A stretch of DNA of 64,000 nt from Acarospora socialis. Its lineage: Eukaryota > Ascomycota > Lecanoromycetes > Acarosporales > Acarosporaceae. Below the pieces are notes generated by a model. It had not been told where the DNA came from. It was given only the letters and a program-made list of their open reading frames with translations, and ran no database searches. Both the position numbers and the translations under genes were made by a program. Where the stretch lies: contig JAMYGW020000014.1 in NCBI GenBank assembly GCA_025617375.2, positions 186,001 through 250,000 of the forward strand, in the 5' to 3' direction. Below, piece by piece: positions 36,801 to 49,300 of this stretch (position 1 is the stretch's first letter; every line of letters starts with the position of its first letter).

Positions 36801-37700
36801 CCAAAAGCAGCCTTACCAATGCTATCCGCCGTTCCAAGGAGGACTCAACACCACTGCTCAGCCACCCGACCATTTTAACGTGGGCCTCGTTTCAATCTAC
36901 CAACGACCCTATCGAGCCAGATCAGCCAGTTCCTTTCAAGGCTGGGCGAAGGCTTCGCCGATCCCTACCTGCGTCGAATCAACCCGAGGAGCCTGAATCC
37001 ACGGTATCACCACCGCCTCAACCAGAACAGTCCCACGAACCGACGCCCCTGGAAACTCGCCCTCGAACATCTACCTCCGTCGAAAGCATACCTCGCGGCC
37101 CGTCCCTACCACGAAATGTGGCCGATAACAATGACAATGGCAGCCGTTATAGCCATACCCCGCCGATCCAGTCTTTTACGAAGCCCAGATGCAAATGCTT
37201 CGAGGAATGATAGCACAGGCTAAAGAGAATGGTCGTGCCGAGGTCGTGCCGAGGCAGCTGATCCTCGCCGGGCAGCGAACCTACCACGTCTTCCCGAAGC
37301 GGACCTACCACGACGTCCCGAATCGACCTACCACGTCGTCCCGAAGTGGACCTACCTCGCCGTCCTGAACGGCCTTACCCAGATCGACGGAACTTACCTC
37401 GACGCCGTCAATACAAGCCAGATCCGGACGACCACGACGATCTTGACGAACCAGCTTCGGATATATCGGACGCGTCCCGTAGACGTCGCCTAGCTGACGA
37501 GGATACTCGCTTCCGGCCAGCTGGTAGGATAATCCAAATCTGGGGACTGGTTGGAATCCCCACGGGTTTGTCGAGGCCCTGACGTATCAGCAGGCTGATA
37601 TCCAGGTGGAGCAGGGTATAGGGTGACGATGACGTGGGCTATACCGACGACGTCAAATGAACGACATGAACGACAACGGAACCTAGAACAGCTATTGGTA
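33873..37700 (-). mobile_element. Ty3/gypsy LTR retrotransposon fossil, rearranged
   Basis: On the minus strand, from high to low coordinates, are a gag segment (LNKCLRGIAQDWY, about 36400-36780), a proline- and arginine-rich gag tail (35875-36405), a C2H2-like finger segment (YACRMYKAAFQSSNKLH, about 35650-35720), and an aspartic protease with the DTGC active-site motif (about 35140-35630). The segment leading into reverse transcriptase follows (about 34500-35036), and then a gag-like piece of apparently another copy (33873-34460). A proline-rich gag N-terminus-like segment at 36780-37600 reads on the plus strand, so part of the element is inverted relative to the rest. Reverse transcriptase, RNase H and integrase bodies and a matched LTR pair were not found. 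It is broken, with many interruptions, and is probably a mosaic of at least two insertions. No function is inferred. Confidence 0.75.
37280..37372. repeat. four degenerate 22-24 bp tandem units inside the gypsy fossil
   Basis: Units begin CCTACCACG (last copy CCTACCTCG) at 37280, 37304, 37327 and 37351 and continue TCGTCCCGAA with variations. They lie in the plus-strand, gag-like part of the fossil. Confidence 0.8.
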
Positions 37701-37848
37701 ATCGACGGCCTTTCCGAGAGAGCCAAAATATCGGAGTGATACTGTTCACGTCGACATAACTGGTCCTAGGTTCGAACAACTACCGAGCAAAATTATTGAT
37801 TAATAATTAGCCACGGAATAATCTCCGAGTCCAGATGTTCCTCTCTGA

Positions 37849-37890
37849 ATACTGTAATCTCCCCTCATGGGGGAGGTGCAAATACAGTAT
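37849..37890. repeat. two-tier perfect hairpin
   Basis: The outer arms ATACTGTA (37849-37856) and TACAGTAT (37883-37890) are exact inverse complements. Inside them CTCCCC (37859-37864) pairs with GGGGAG (37870-37875) around a 5-base loop. It lies just outside the right edge of the gypsy fossil. It could be an element end, an attenuator-like RNA hairpin or chance; nothing decides this. Confidence 0.6.
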
Positions 37891-40800
37891 GCGAAATACA
37901 TAAGCCATGGTGGATAGGAACCACCCCACAGTGCATGGTTGCGCGGTTAACCTCTACGAGGCTTGCCTTCGGGAGCTGGGCACTGTCCGTGGTCAGAATG
38001 TATCAGATGCAGAGACTGCGTCGCCAAATAAGATCCTACTTCCGTCGTGGACGAGGAGAGGGTTTCTCCTGCGCCATCGGCATGCCGGATACGATGGCGA
38101 ACTGACTTCTACTCCAATGCATGACATTGTTGACAGTCTTCGAGCTGAGTACTTCAACAATACGATGCGTTCATTGCTCGCTTCACCTAAGCCTTGGCAT
38201 CAACTGCGACATGAAAAGGTTTCTCACTGTACTAAAGACATCCTCGGTGACTTTGATGGTGGTTCGGGTTGCAGAGGAGGCGGTTCAGTGTGTTGGGGAT
38301 TGGGAGAGGAAGTTCTTGAGCGGGAAGTTGGTAGGGGAAGACGGAAGTAGGCTTGGCTGTGCTTGTAGACCTGATTTCCTGGGTAGCAGGTTTAGCCGAA
38401 GTTCTTGGGCAGAGCGATGCATGTTATGTCCTGATTGCTCGAGACTTGGGCTTGACTATAGGGCTGTGGGCATGCTGACAAGGGCTTTGATGAGTAGCGG
38501 CGAACTTATTGCTTGATAGCTGGCATTCTGGCTGATATCAGACGTGTCACCTTTGCTGTTTCGGTTGTCTCTACGTCATCGAGTCTATCTACAAGAGAGA
38601 CCTGCCACCCATGACACGGTAGTAACGTGGACCGGAAACTCCGGATATCTACCCTCCTTGCCCAGCACCCCAACCCTCCCCCGTCCACCGTGGCCAACCC
38701 GAATCGGCCAACCTCCGATCTCACATAATCCGCCCCTAACATTTAAGAGCTACAAAACTAGCCTGCCCGCGTTACTATCCCCAACGACTGTTCCGTTGAT
38801 GAAGGTCTGCCCTAATACCGTCCTCTGCCGGTAACGACAAGGCCGAAGACCTTGACCCCCTCGTCTTTTCCTCGATGCTCTCGCCACCAATTCCGTTCAT
38901 TCACAACCACTGGCGCTGCGGCTCCCGCCAATGCTACCTACGCGGCCACGTGCAGCAACATCGCCGCCTAAATTCTAGACCATTGCGACTCTGAGAGCCG
39001 CCGGAGGAAACGTCGGTGACGTGCGAGGTAGTATACGTGGATGGATTGGCGAGGACTGCCTAACAGCCACTGTTCCAGCGATCGTGTCCAACCTCAAACT
39101 CGAAGTTGCAGGTCGGGGTCGGGGAGACGTGTGGGCCGGAGTATGGACGACATCGGCGAGAGTGTCTGCCGTGACCATATAGTGTCATTGCCGGCGGGTA
39201 AATCATCGCCGATATCGGATGGACGTGAGCTGAGTCTCTGCTGCGTTGCGTATCGCGTTGAGGAAAATCATCCTGGGGAGGATCTCATGTCCAAGCGCGA
39301 GAGCCCAGTGTGTGGATTCATGGTTCTTCAACATCGACATGTATCTTGCCGGCACTCGTAACGAGAATAGGAAAGTTGGACGGTAGCTAAGGCGAAGAGG
39401 ACGCGAGATAATCGGAGTGCGAGTTGATGACACCAGCCTCGTGATACCACAACTTATGACCCGTCCGTAAGAGAGGTACGATATTGTCTCGCAATTCGGG
39501 TTGAGTGGTGCAGCTTCGGTAGACGGTTTGACTGTGCCGAGTGACTCCGATAACTTCGTTTTCTAGGCCTGGGCTGGCCCACATGGACATCCGCCTCGCA
39601 GACAGGAAACCAAACGATCACAACGGTATGTACTCGTATAGCGGGCCGATGACGAACACGAAGCTCGGATGGTTGGTATCCAACAAGGTATATACAGATA
39701 TTCTGGAGGAATGGCGACGAGAGGGTAGTTGCTAGACCTTGCCGAGCTGCTGTAGTCTCCGGCTATAGTGTGTCAGTAGTCCATGTCGGTTTCGTATGAA
39801 AAGGAGGGCTGGGCAACTTGCCAATAGTCCTGCGGCGGTAGACAGGCACCCCCCGAAAGATGGTTGTCGTTCGAGTTAGTATGCCTCTGTAGGGTCCGAG
39901 ATAACTCTTTGGGTCTTCAAACACACAAATAACTTGATTCCCGACGATGTAGTGTTAGGGTCAGCAAGGAGTCTCCCGTCGTCTCGTCCTCCCCAGCTAG
40001 AGAACAACCCTGGAAGACGCTGTATCGGTCTGATATACTGCCTGAATTCTCCAGTATTCGGTCGCGTTCAGGGATCGGCGATATCGACGTCGATATACTG
40101 GGTCGGCTGCCATATTACACTACGTTTCGAGATCGGCGCTGGTACATTTATGCCGGTGCGCCGGAAGGAAAAGGACTTTGGTCATGAGGCACATGCTTAG
40201 ATTCCTTGGTAGAAGAGCAAGAGCATGACGGTGCCGGACTACCACGACGTGATGACTGTGCGGATCTACACGAATGTTTGTCAGTATCCGAGGGCAAACC
40301 AAGTAGATGATGGTGCTGACCTGGACATCTCATTGTTAATGCCAGAACGGATCCGTTGCTGTCGCTCGAGCTCACACTGCCCTTCCCGTTCCTAGCTTTC
40401 TGGAGCACCCGGCCTTCCTCCCTACTGGGTTGGTCGACAGACACGGGAGCCTCGAGCAGCAATTGAATGGCGAAGGCGGAGTGATGCGTCTATCCTGCTG
40501 TCGAGCCACACCCGTCGGCAGCTCTCGAAGACTCTAAAGGGTATAGAGCTTCGACCGAATGCAAGGATTGACAAATTTCGAGAGTATGCGTCCTGGCCGC
40601 AGTGCTTCTACTTGCTAGATGATATCCAATCTTTAATCGGTGCTTAAGCTGCGTTGCAACGCACAAGAGTCCCAACCGCAGAGGCGCCATACTGTGTTGT
40701 GTCAAGCTGACTCCTCGGTCGCGTGTTACCGATATCGTTCCACATAAGCAGCTGCTCCCATCTTTCCATACAGTATCCTTTGCACCTAGCCAAGTCCTGT

Positions 40801-42183
40801 CTGCCCAGTTGAATAACATCCACACAACACACCTTGGAGGGCACGGAAAGATCAGCTAACACCGGATCAGTCAGTTACTAGTAGCGGTCAATAGAAGCTT
40901 CAGCACTACTGGGCAGTGCCCACTGCAACGGACATCAACATCGGCGACACCATCGGTGAGATCATTTGGGTTGTGCTCCGGTCGTACCCGGCAATCTCCG
41001 CCGCTCCTGGGAGATCATATCTGCATCCTTCGAACTTTCAGCATTCAGCTACTGTTCCACAGAACGCGGCTCGAATATCGAGGATGTACAGGACGGCCAG
41101 CCCGTAGTAGATCTCCATAGTCGTAGTGCATCGAACAATAATACCATTGACCAGGTGCTACGCAGACCGCAAGTTCAAATCTGCCCTGACAGCAGCCTCG
41201 CATCCAACATCCTAACCAACACCCTTATGACGTCGCCGTCGTCTTGCGGGATGAGGATGGAGGGTGTGATACGAGAGGATCAAAATGCGGTAATCGCGCC
41301 CGGGGCTCCGCCGAAGGGCGTTTTGGTGGGCCAACGGCGTCACCGCAAACACCAGTCCCGCACGAAAACATCCCCGTGACGGTATAGTCAAGTTGATAGA
41401 TCGACGGCGCTGCCGAATCAAGCTTTCCACAGCCCCATCCGCTGGAGGGAGGCACATTCCGACGTGGGACGTTGTTAGCGTGATGGTGTGGTGTCCACAA
41501 AAGGATGCAAATGAGTTGTTGGATGGAGTTCGCAACTCCCTGTCAAAGTCACTGTACTGTTTCGGTGGTCTGGCAGGATGTTTTGTTAGCTCTTTCCCGT
41601 ATCATTGTGTGGCCATTGCGAAATGGTTACCTCAAGAATCCGCATCTGCGATGGACGCACCAAGTCCAAGGATCAAATTCCCTTTCGCGCCCTCTGATAA
41701 ATGGAGACGGCGCATATCCGGACACTGGCCGTTGCTCTCTCCACTCCATCGCATCATCCGCAACAATCCAGTCGTCTCGTCCCGAGGAACCGTGAGACAA
41801 ACCATGCCGTTGTGTCTGGCGAGGATGGGAGGCATTTGTGGATGAGTGCAAAAGAAATGTCAACGCCTCAGGCGTTCCCTTGCCGTAATTTGGGACTGAA
41901 GTATTTCGCGGTCGGATGAGTCAACTATCGGCTATCGCCGAACGGGTGAAGGCTAACCGCTGATCCACTCAAAACGTACAACTATAAAGAATGATTCGCA
42001 GGAGGGTGCCACAGCAGATTTGGGAAACTTCATAAATGTGGCGTTACCGGTCGCACAGATCTTGTACCTTGTAACGGCCAAGAAAGAACCTCAGGGTCCG
42101 CAGTAATGTATCAGTGCGTTGAAAAGCAATGGATTCTGTAGGGGGACGCCTGAGCCAACAGCGGCAATCCTATATGAGCAACT

Positions 42184-42474
42184 AGGTAGGTAAGCCAAAT
42201 CAGCTTCGGTAGCGCGGTGAAAGTACTCCGTACTTATGTACTTAGCGCAATCTAATCTCCGGCAATCCCCGCGAAGTGATAGAGGCAAATGCGGGGTTAG
42301 CAATAAAGTTTAACCATAACGGGGCGAGGCGATGGAATTTGATTATCCCGTTGATTGATGAGCACAACACACCTTATATCTCACGGGGGCAGGAACACGA
42401 ACAGCAAGGTAGGTAGTCCATACTGGAAGTGCCTTACCTGCATATCTATAGGTACCTCAAGGTAGGTAGGTAGT
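42184..42474. repeat. cluster of (A)AGGTAGGTA-type short repeats
   Basis: AGGTAGGTA-type strings occur near 42184, 42405 and 42462, the last as three GGTA units in a row. Related AGGTAGNA/ACCTAGGTA strings occur at about 45855, 46160 and 46976, and again near 60720 and 61438. They are simple-sequence tracts; no coding or known signal function is visible. Confidence 0.6.
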
Positions 42475-45400
42475 TCACACATTAAAGGTACTCGTGTCCT
42501 CGTAACGAGAACTACGGTTGGGACCGTCCCTCATGGAAAGCTCTTTGATTCGCTCTCGGATATGTTGCGCCACCCTAAAGGTAGTCGCGGCAAAGAGCGG
42601 AGCGGCCCGCGACGCAAGCAGTTTTAGTAAGGTAACAACCTTGGAATGCAACTCAAGCTTCGCTGTTTCTGTTGCTGCCGACCGAAGCTTCTCGTCGCCC
42701 TGCGTGGTTTTGCTGCCTGCACACAATTACAAGTAAGACTTACATAACCTTCATCTCCAACTACTTCCACTACCTATAGCGGCCAAGAAAGGGTCAGGCT
42801 CGGGTTCTTTGAATGTATAGATTTAACACCGATGCGAGGTGGCCCGTTGCACCATAATTGACTGCCGGCATTGTCATGCTTGCATTTCAACAACATCTCA
42901 TGCATATATACGTTCTCCCAACCAACTGTTCTGAGCCCGCCGCAAGAGTACGCACGAATCACCCATCTGTACTCTGTACAGCTACGTAACAACCTTAGAC
43001 AGTATCTGCATCACATTCGTTTTGGGAAAGCACTAGTAGTGCTGACGTCATCAGGTCTGAGCACGAGCGATCTTCCAACCTCTTAACATAACCAAGGACG
43101 TTCACCTTTGCAGGCTTGGCTATCTGTTGCTCCTTCCTCTGAACAGTATTACCTTATGCATTTCAGCTTTTGTAATTCGCCGCCAGCGATGCAGATCATT
43201 GTCGCTCTACATTCTAGGGGACGCATTCGGCTGTTTGAAGGGCTGCCTTACTGGTGGAGTTGTGACCGACAAGCACAGGTTCCTTATCAGATACAGTGAC
43301 CAAATGCGCTTCTCACCTATTACGCTCTTGATAGCTCAGCGAATTGCGTAAGCGCTGAGTTCCAAGGTCGTCATGTTTAGGGATATCGTTCAACATGGTT
43401 CAGTTACGTACCCACGTCGAAGCGTTAAACATCGACAGACTCCCTACAAGGTTGCGGACTTGGTGGTCATGATATCTCCGATTGTTTCAGGGATGAATAT
43501 ACCATTTGTTGGTAGAAGCCTAGACCCTTGTTGGCCCTCCTATCCGCAGCTCATGGTGGCAGGCCTACGAAAGTTACAGACTAGCTCTACTGATCAGCAG
43601 CCTCCTTCAAAACTGCAGCATGCGACAATCAGAGACGACCCGGCGTACTCGAGACAAGATACCCTCGCATGCTCAAGTACCGCGCATGTATACAACGAAG
43701 CTGTTGTTGATCTCGAAGTAAAGCTCGAGCAGATGCATACCTGCCCGCATTCGATAGCTGGTATATCCCATAATCATATTGACAGAGTCCATGTTAGACA
43801 GGACCTTTGGGCTTTTCTTGCGCGTTGGCTTCCCTTGCTAATCTTCAAGGTGCCGAAATGTCTTTGGGCTTGACCGACCTTACCATGCTTCCGCTTGTCA
43901 AAGACTCTTGAAGACGAGTTCCACTTCGAGATTCCGGCGAATGAGACTTGGCTCAACCTCCTTGCGGAGGGTACCCCACAAACGAGCCTGAGGAGGGGGG
44001 GTTTGACAGTTCTAGAGTTGGACCTTACGTCCTTGAGTTGGTTCTTCTATGAGATCGAGTCTCCCTTGTCTCCGGACCTCGGCTCGTCGGCTCAGCCACG
44101 TTTCTCGATCATCTTCACTATGAATCGACGTTTGGGTTCTTGAGCTTCGTGTATCTAAAGAAATCTTAATCAAAAACCTCTCCAGCCTCTCCTAACGCTT
44201 CGCTTCCTAGCCGGTCTGAGGTTGGATATAAGTTCTAGATCCATTCTTCTGTGTCGGGTTTTGGCGTACTCAGGCTCTTTGTGGTGCCAAATATTTCACC
44301 ACAACAGATCCGAGTGTTGTCATTGAGCTGTGTCGAAGAGGTATATAATCTACTTCAACGCTACTAAGGCTGCATAACCCAAGATACGGCTGTCGTCCAC
44401 TCTGATCCGGGTAATGTACTGCTGGCTGATGCGGTAATGGCAGCGCTTACTTGGCAAACAACTGCATGACATTCTCGTTCACGCGTGCACGACACGACTG
44501 CCTTTACAAAAACAACCCACAGTAGACTCACCCGTTCACGAGATGGCAACGAGTTTAACATCTCGACAAGGCCATGGACCGGTGACGCCAAGCATATCTC
44601 TAAGGTAGCGACCTACATCTTGCGTGTTCATCTTCCATTCCCCCATCTTTTGAAGTTCCAGTTCCCGCCCGCCTGCCTCAACAACGCGCATCTCACTCTC
44701 ACGGAGAACCTTCAGTCGGCTCTAATCCAAATACCTTCAGATGATAGTTCGGGACATAATCCACCTGCTGATGCAGGAGGAGGAAGCTGTGCTAGATGTG
44801 TATAGTGTTCAGTGACTGACCCGTACTTTGGCGCTAGATTCACAAATATGCCGCTCACTTATATAGCATAGCGGACGAGGAGAGGCAGAGTTTAGTTTCA
44901 GCACCGATTGCATAATCACTTAGAGGCACCTGTTGTAGAGGGTATGATTGCCTTCTAGTCCCAACCATTGCACGCAATGTCTAGTCCATGGATGCTAGAC
45001 TTCTTCGTTTGACTACCGTTACCTCCCACCTTTCCGCAACGCCTGCTTCGGTGAAACGAGGAGGCAGAGAGACGTCGTCAACCCGGAAGGACAAATCGGA
45101 AGGAGTGAGGTCGATTCCGCGATGCTGGACAAGATGTTTTCCTAAAGTTAGCATTAGCATCGCCACCACGCGAGGGTACCCACCCCACGGGATTTAAAAC
45201 GCATCGCTAGTGTCTTGGAAGAGCACAACAAGCGTCTGACATCACACATGCTGCAGCAAACAGAGCGGCGGGAGCGCTCAAAGCTTCTCTCACACCTGTC
45301 CGAGAGGTTCTTCCAGCAAACACCTTTCTCCCGTTCAAGACGAAGGAGATACCTGAAAGCGGGTGGTGATGGGCCTCGAGACTGGGGGGCAGAGACTCGC

Positions 45401-46319
45401 CGTAAGCTGATTACGATAATGACAACGACCTAGGGTAGCGACGTCTGGGCGCAGCCCCCACCCCTTTCCTTCATCTTCTCTCTCCTGCTCACTTTGTTGA
45501 ACCCCCCGCCCCTTCCTCGCCTTCTCCTCCTCCTCCCCCTCTTTCCTCTTATGCGCGGGCAATTCGCAGTATTCCCCTCTCGTCTCACTTGCCCCATCTG
45601 CCCCCGGTCCTGTCTCACCCCGCATTTAACTCTTCACTATTAAAAGCACGATTCGATCCTCCGGGCGCGCATCGAGATCCACGGCCAAGAAGAAGACGGG
45701 GGATGAAGCAGCGGGTGGCGACAACGTGGGCGAGGGAAGCAGCGAAGAAAGTGGAGGAGAAGTGACTCCATTCCACGGTCCACGGCGACAGGGAGGTCGA
45801 GTAAAATTCAGTCTCGCATGCACCTCTTGCTAGTCACCCACCTGACGCATTGCCTACCTAGGTAGTAAAACCAATTGCACGATATGGTTAGAAGGTCTTG
45901 TCCAATTGTCCTGTCCGGAGACATCCCCAGTACTGAGCCTTGACGGTATATGATTGAACTTCAAGTCGTACGACAAACTGTGATGATACTCAAAAAGAGC
46001 TGAGAACGGGGGGAGCCTTCTTCCTGGTCCGGCATTTGTGTTTTCGAAGATACTATTCTGGGACGTACGGGGGCAGCTTGAGAACATAGGAAGCGGCTAC
46101 CCCTTCATCCGGTAGATATTCTCGTTTCTCGGAGCAGATGGCTCTTGCCTACTGTCTGGTTGGTAAGGTAGCTAGAAAGTAAGTAACAATCGATACGAAC
46201 CAGCTCAGCTACTTCTTCCTGCTGTTGTTGGCATTGCAGAACCTGTTTGACTTCTCTCTTCGCCCTTCCCCTTGAGACCTCGGAGTCCCAACCGGGCTGA
46301 TGAGTTCTCCGTCACACCG

Positions 46320-46367
46320 TCACCGAGTCAACGAATCACCGAGTCACCGATTCACCGATTCACCGAC
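46320..46367. repeat. 8-bp minisatellite, six units
   Basis: Six back-to-back 8-bp units of consensus TCACCGAK: TCACCGAG, TCAACGAA, TCACCGAG, TCACCGAT, TCACCGAT, TCACCGAC. A partial unit precedes it. It is non-coding as far as I can see, and unit number is likely to vary between isolates. Confidence 0.9.
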
Positions 46368-49300
46368 GGTGAACAAACGCAGTCACTGATGAGAGAGGAT
46401 TGCCTAGGCCTCAAGATTGTCGGCGTTAACTAGGCCGAAGAGCTCATCTCCACAATGGCACAGCCACAGACCCAGTGTCTTCCAGCAGGCATGCGGGACC
46501 GGGTGCCCTAATGTCGTAAGCATAATGTAAGCCAGCGATGCAAGAGAGTAGACCCTGGAACTCAGAGAATGCTGCAAGCAAGGAAGCTTCGAACTGAGCG
46601 TTGTCAAAAGGTATTTCGGCTATCTATTTGGTCCTTACTCTGCTCCATCCGGGAGCGAGGAGTCCTACATTGATGGGTCATCCGTCCAAACATGTCCCAG
46701 AAGCCTTCAATCGACAAGATGATATATATCCAACAGCAGTCTTTCCTCCGCCGCTAACGGCCAGGTATTTTACCGCACAGAGGTGGCGGTGTTGTGCAAG
46801 CCTTCTAACTGGGATCCCTCCGTGCTGGCTCGACTTCACGACATTGTTGTAGCATGCGAACTTGTTGTTGAGAAGTGATCTCAAGAATGGTCGAGTTGTT
46901 TGCGTTTGTAGCTGAGCAGACTGACCACCTTTAGAAACCAGAACCCGGGGAGGTATCTCTTTCCGCAGGCTCACCTTAGGTAGGAAGCTATCCCCCATCA
47001 TTCACAATGTTGTCAATTGCTGCGGGCTTCTTCTAGTTCCAGATGAGAACTGAAGGGCCTTTGTTGCTCATTGAGCTGCCCATTACCTATAAGATAGATA
47101 CAGCTTACCTTGCTGACACCGGATAAGCCGTCCAGTGCCAGGCTCTATACCTCTTTCCCTTTACCCACCGAAATCATGAGCTGATCAGCTGGCTCACAAG
47201 AGCCCCTGTTCCGCTCACTAGTGTCCAACTTTCCCCGACTCTGACTTGCCACGATGAGCTTGAGCTTCACAGAACAGCGCAACTGGTTTGGGCCAAAGTA
47301 TTCTTGTGTGATACTAAGCCAGTTTAGTTGTATGTGAAGGATGGGTCCGCGGCCGCACAATGGGAAGATGGAATCAACCAAATCTTTGGAAAACGGTATA
47401 GGGATTGCCACACTGATATGGACTTCGGGAAAGAGTCACGAACGGCTTGAAATGATGTGGAGCCTAAGAAATTTTCGTACTATGCTACCACATATGGTGC
47501 CAGCAAAGTATATAACTGAAGCAGCCTCTTCTCGTGTTTCCGGGCGTAGCTCGTAACGTTCGGAGATCTTAACATTAAGTTGATATAAAGAGGAACCAAG
47601 TTCGTGAATCTCGAGATTCTGCTCGTATAGAGGAAGCTGTGCAGTGTTGTTTTTGCGATTCGAGCAGAGTTGAAGATTTATATGTTGGTCTCGGTACGAA
47701 GGGACGGCTGTGACAGTCATATTGCTTTGCGCCTCTCCTTTTGATGGTCCCAACCTGTCCCTTCCTCACTTTGGCCATCTTCTTCGTCCAAGACTTGACC
47801 CTTTGGCTTGCCCATACTCACCAGTCTCGCTCTCGAATTCTCCGTGCTCCATTACCTGGCCACCAAATTCGGACACTGTCTATCATGACCCTCTCAATCT
47901 TGGCGCGGCCGGTTTCTCGTATGATATAACTTGACCTCATTTTCCACCACACCTGCGGTGTTAGCTTAACGGCTCGCATGTTCCTCCATGACTCTCACCC
48001 AGTAGCAGACAGATCAGACTAAACTGTCTTGAATATGCGAATGAGCGTCTGGAGTTATCATTGAATTCCAGCCAGCAAGTTTCGAACAAGATATCGTAGA
48101 AGTGAATCGTCGTCGGGCATTTTCCCGGTACCGCCGTAAGGGCGGGAGATGAAGATTGCGGTACCCTACAATTCGTTACACATTCAGCCATTGGCCCCTC
48201 AAGCAGAGGTCTCATCTCTCTAGATGTTAATTAAATAACGATTCCTTTGTTCGGCGGCACCACCAACGATGACCGAGTAACTTGGCCAACATGCAAATTG
48301 AGGTCTATAAAGTACCAGCCACATCGAGTTGATCGCCCGCAAGACTCATGGATGACGACATAGCGACATCTGAGGAGCAGCAGTCCAGCACCTCGACCAA
48401 GTACCATTCGTCAGGCGCAGGTCAACGGATGATGAGTGGGTAGGGCGTTTCAGCGCCAGGCAGCCTCCTCTGTGCCAGGGCCACGCGAAAGCTTTCCCTC
48501 CCTATCTTGATCCTCAAGACCCGTTCCTCCGCGGAGGCTGATGCCTCACTGACGCGTAACGGACCCTTTATCCTGGAATCTGATCTCCCAAGGTTTGATC
48601 ATGCGACGAGCAGGGATCGAAACAGTGTCTCTGGACTGCTTGACTGCTTCAGTTATTCGGTAACCGGTGTGGTCAGAAGACCATCCACCCACGGGCTGCT
48701 CATTTGGCGCCATCGGGCATTTGGAGGCTTAATGACGGTGCCGCTTGAACCACCCTATCGCGATCAAGGCAGCATATACCACGTCAGTAGTAAATTTACC
48801 TGCTATAGAGCTTCTTTTCCGTCAGCTCATTAGACATTAGGTCCTTCCATCGTTTCCAACAATGATCCAACCTCGACCTTTGGACAGATCCTGCGGCAGG
48901 GCCATGACGGCAATTGAGCCGTCTCTGCTTCGCCCACGAAAGCCACCGGCGGAATATTGTGGCGCAGGAAAGCGGTAAAGGGGGTAACTAATAGGTAATC
49001 CCGTCAGCGAAAGCTACAACCCTCCCACCTCATAGACTCGTCGGGTCTCCAAACATCCGCGTGCAACCAATTGTTACACGTTCTTGTAGTGCCGAACAAT
49101 CTTGTATCCGCGATCGTATTCCGGCAAGGGTTGACTTCATATTCTTTGAGAGTTCACTCTTGGGATAGAGTCTTAGCACGTCCGCCTGAACGGCCAAACT
49201 TTCCGGTCGGTACCTTCAAGCTTCGTTGCATCTCAGACACGGGAAGTTCATTGAGTGCAGCAGCAAGGCTAGAGTGAAAGTCGTTAGCTGAGATCTCATG

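Noticed and set aside
37757-37780. TGGTCCTAGGTTCGAAC, resembling a tRNA 3' end complement (retroelement primer-binding site) or a box B.
   Set aside because: Its strand does not fit the neighbouring gag order, and no LTR boundary could be shown; no tRNA fold was found.
43373-44143. Long plus-strand frame of about 257 codons broken by one stop at 43871.
   Set aside because: No motif, no splice site that removes the stop, and a 166-codon frame is within chance for six frames of 64 kb.
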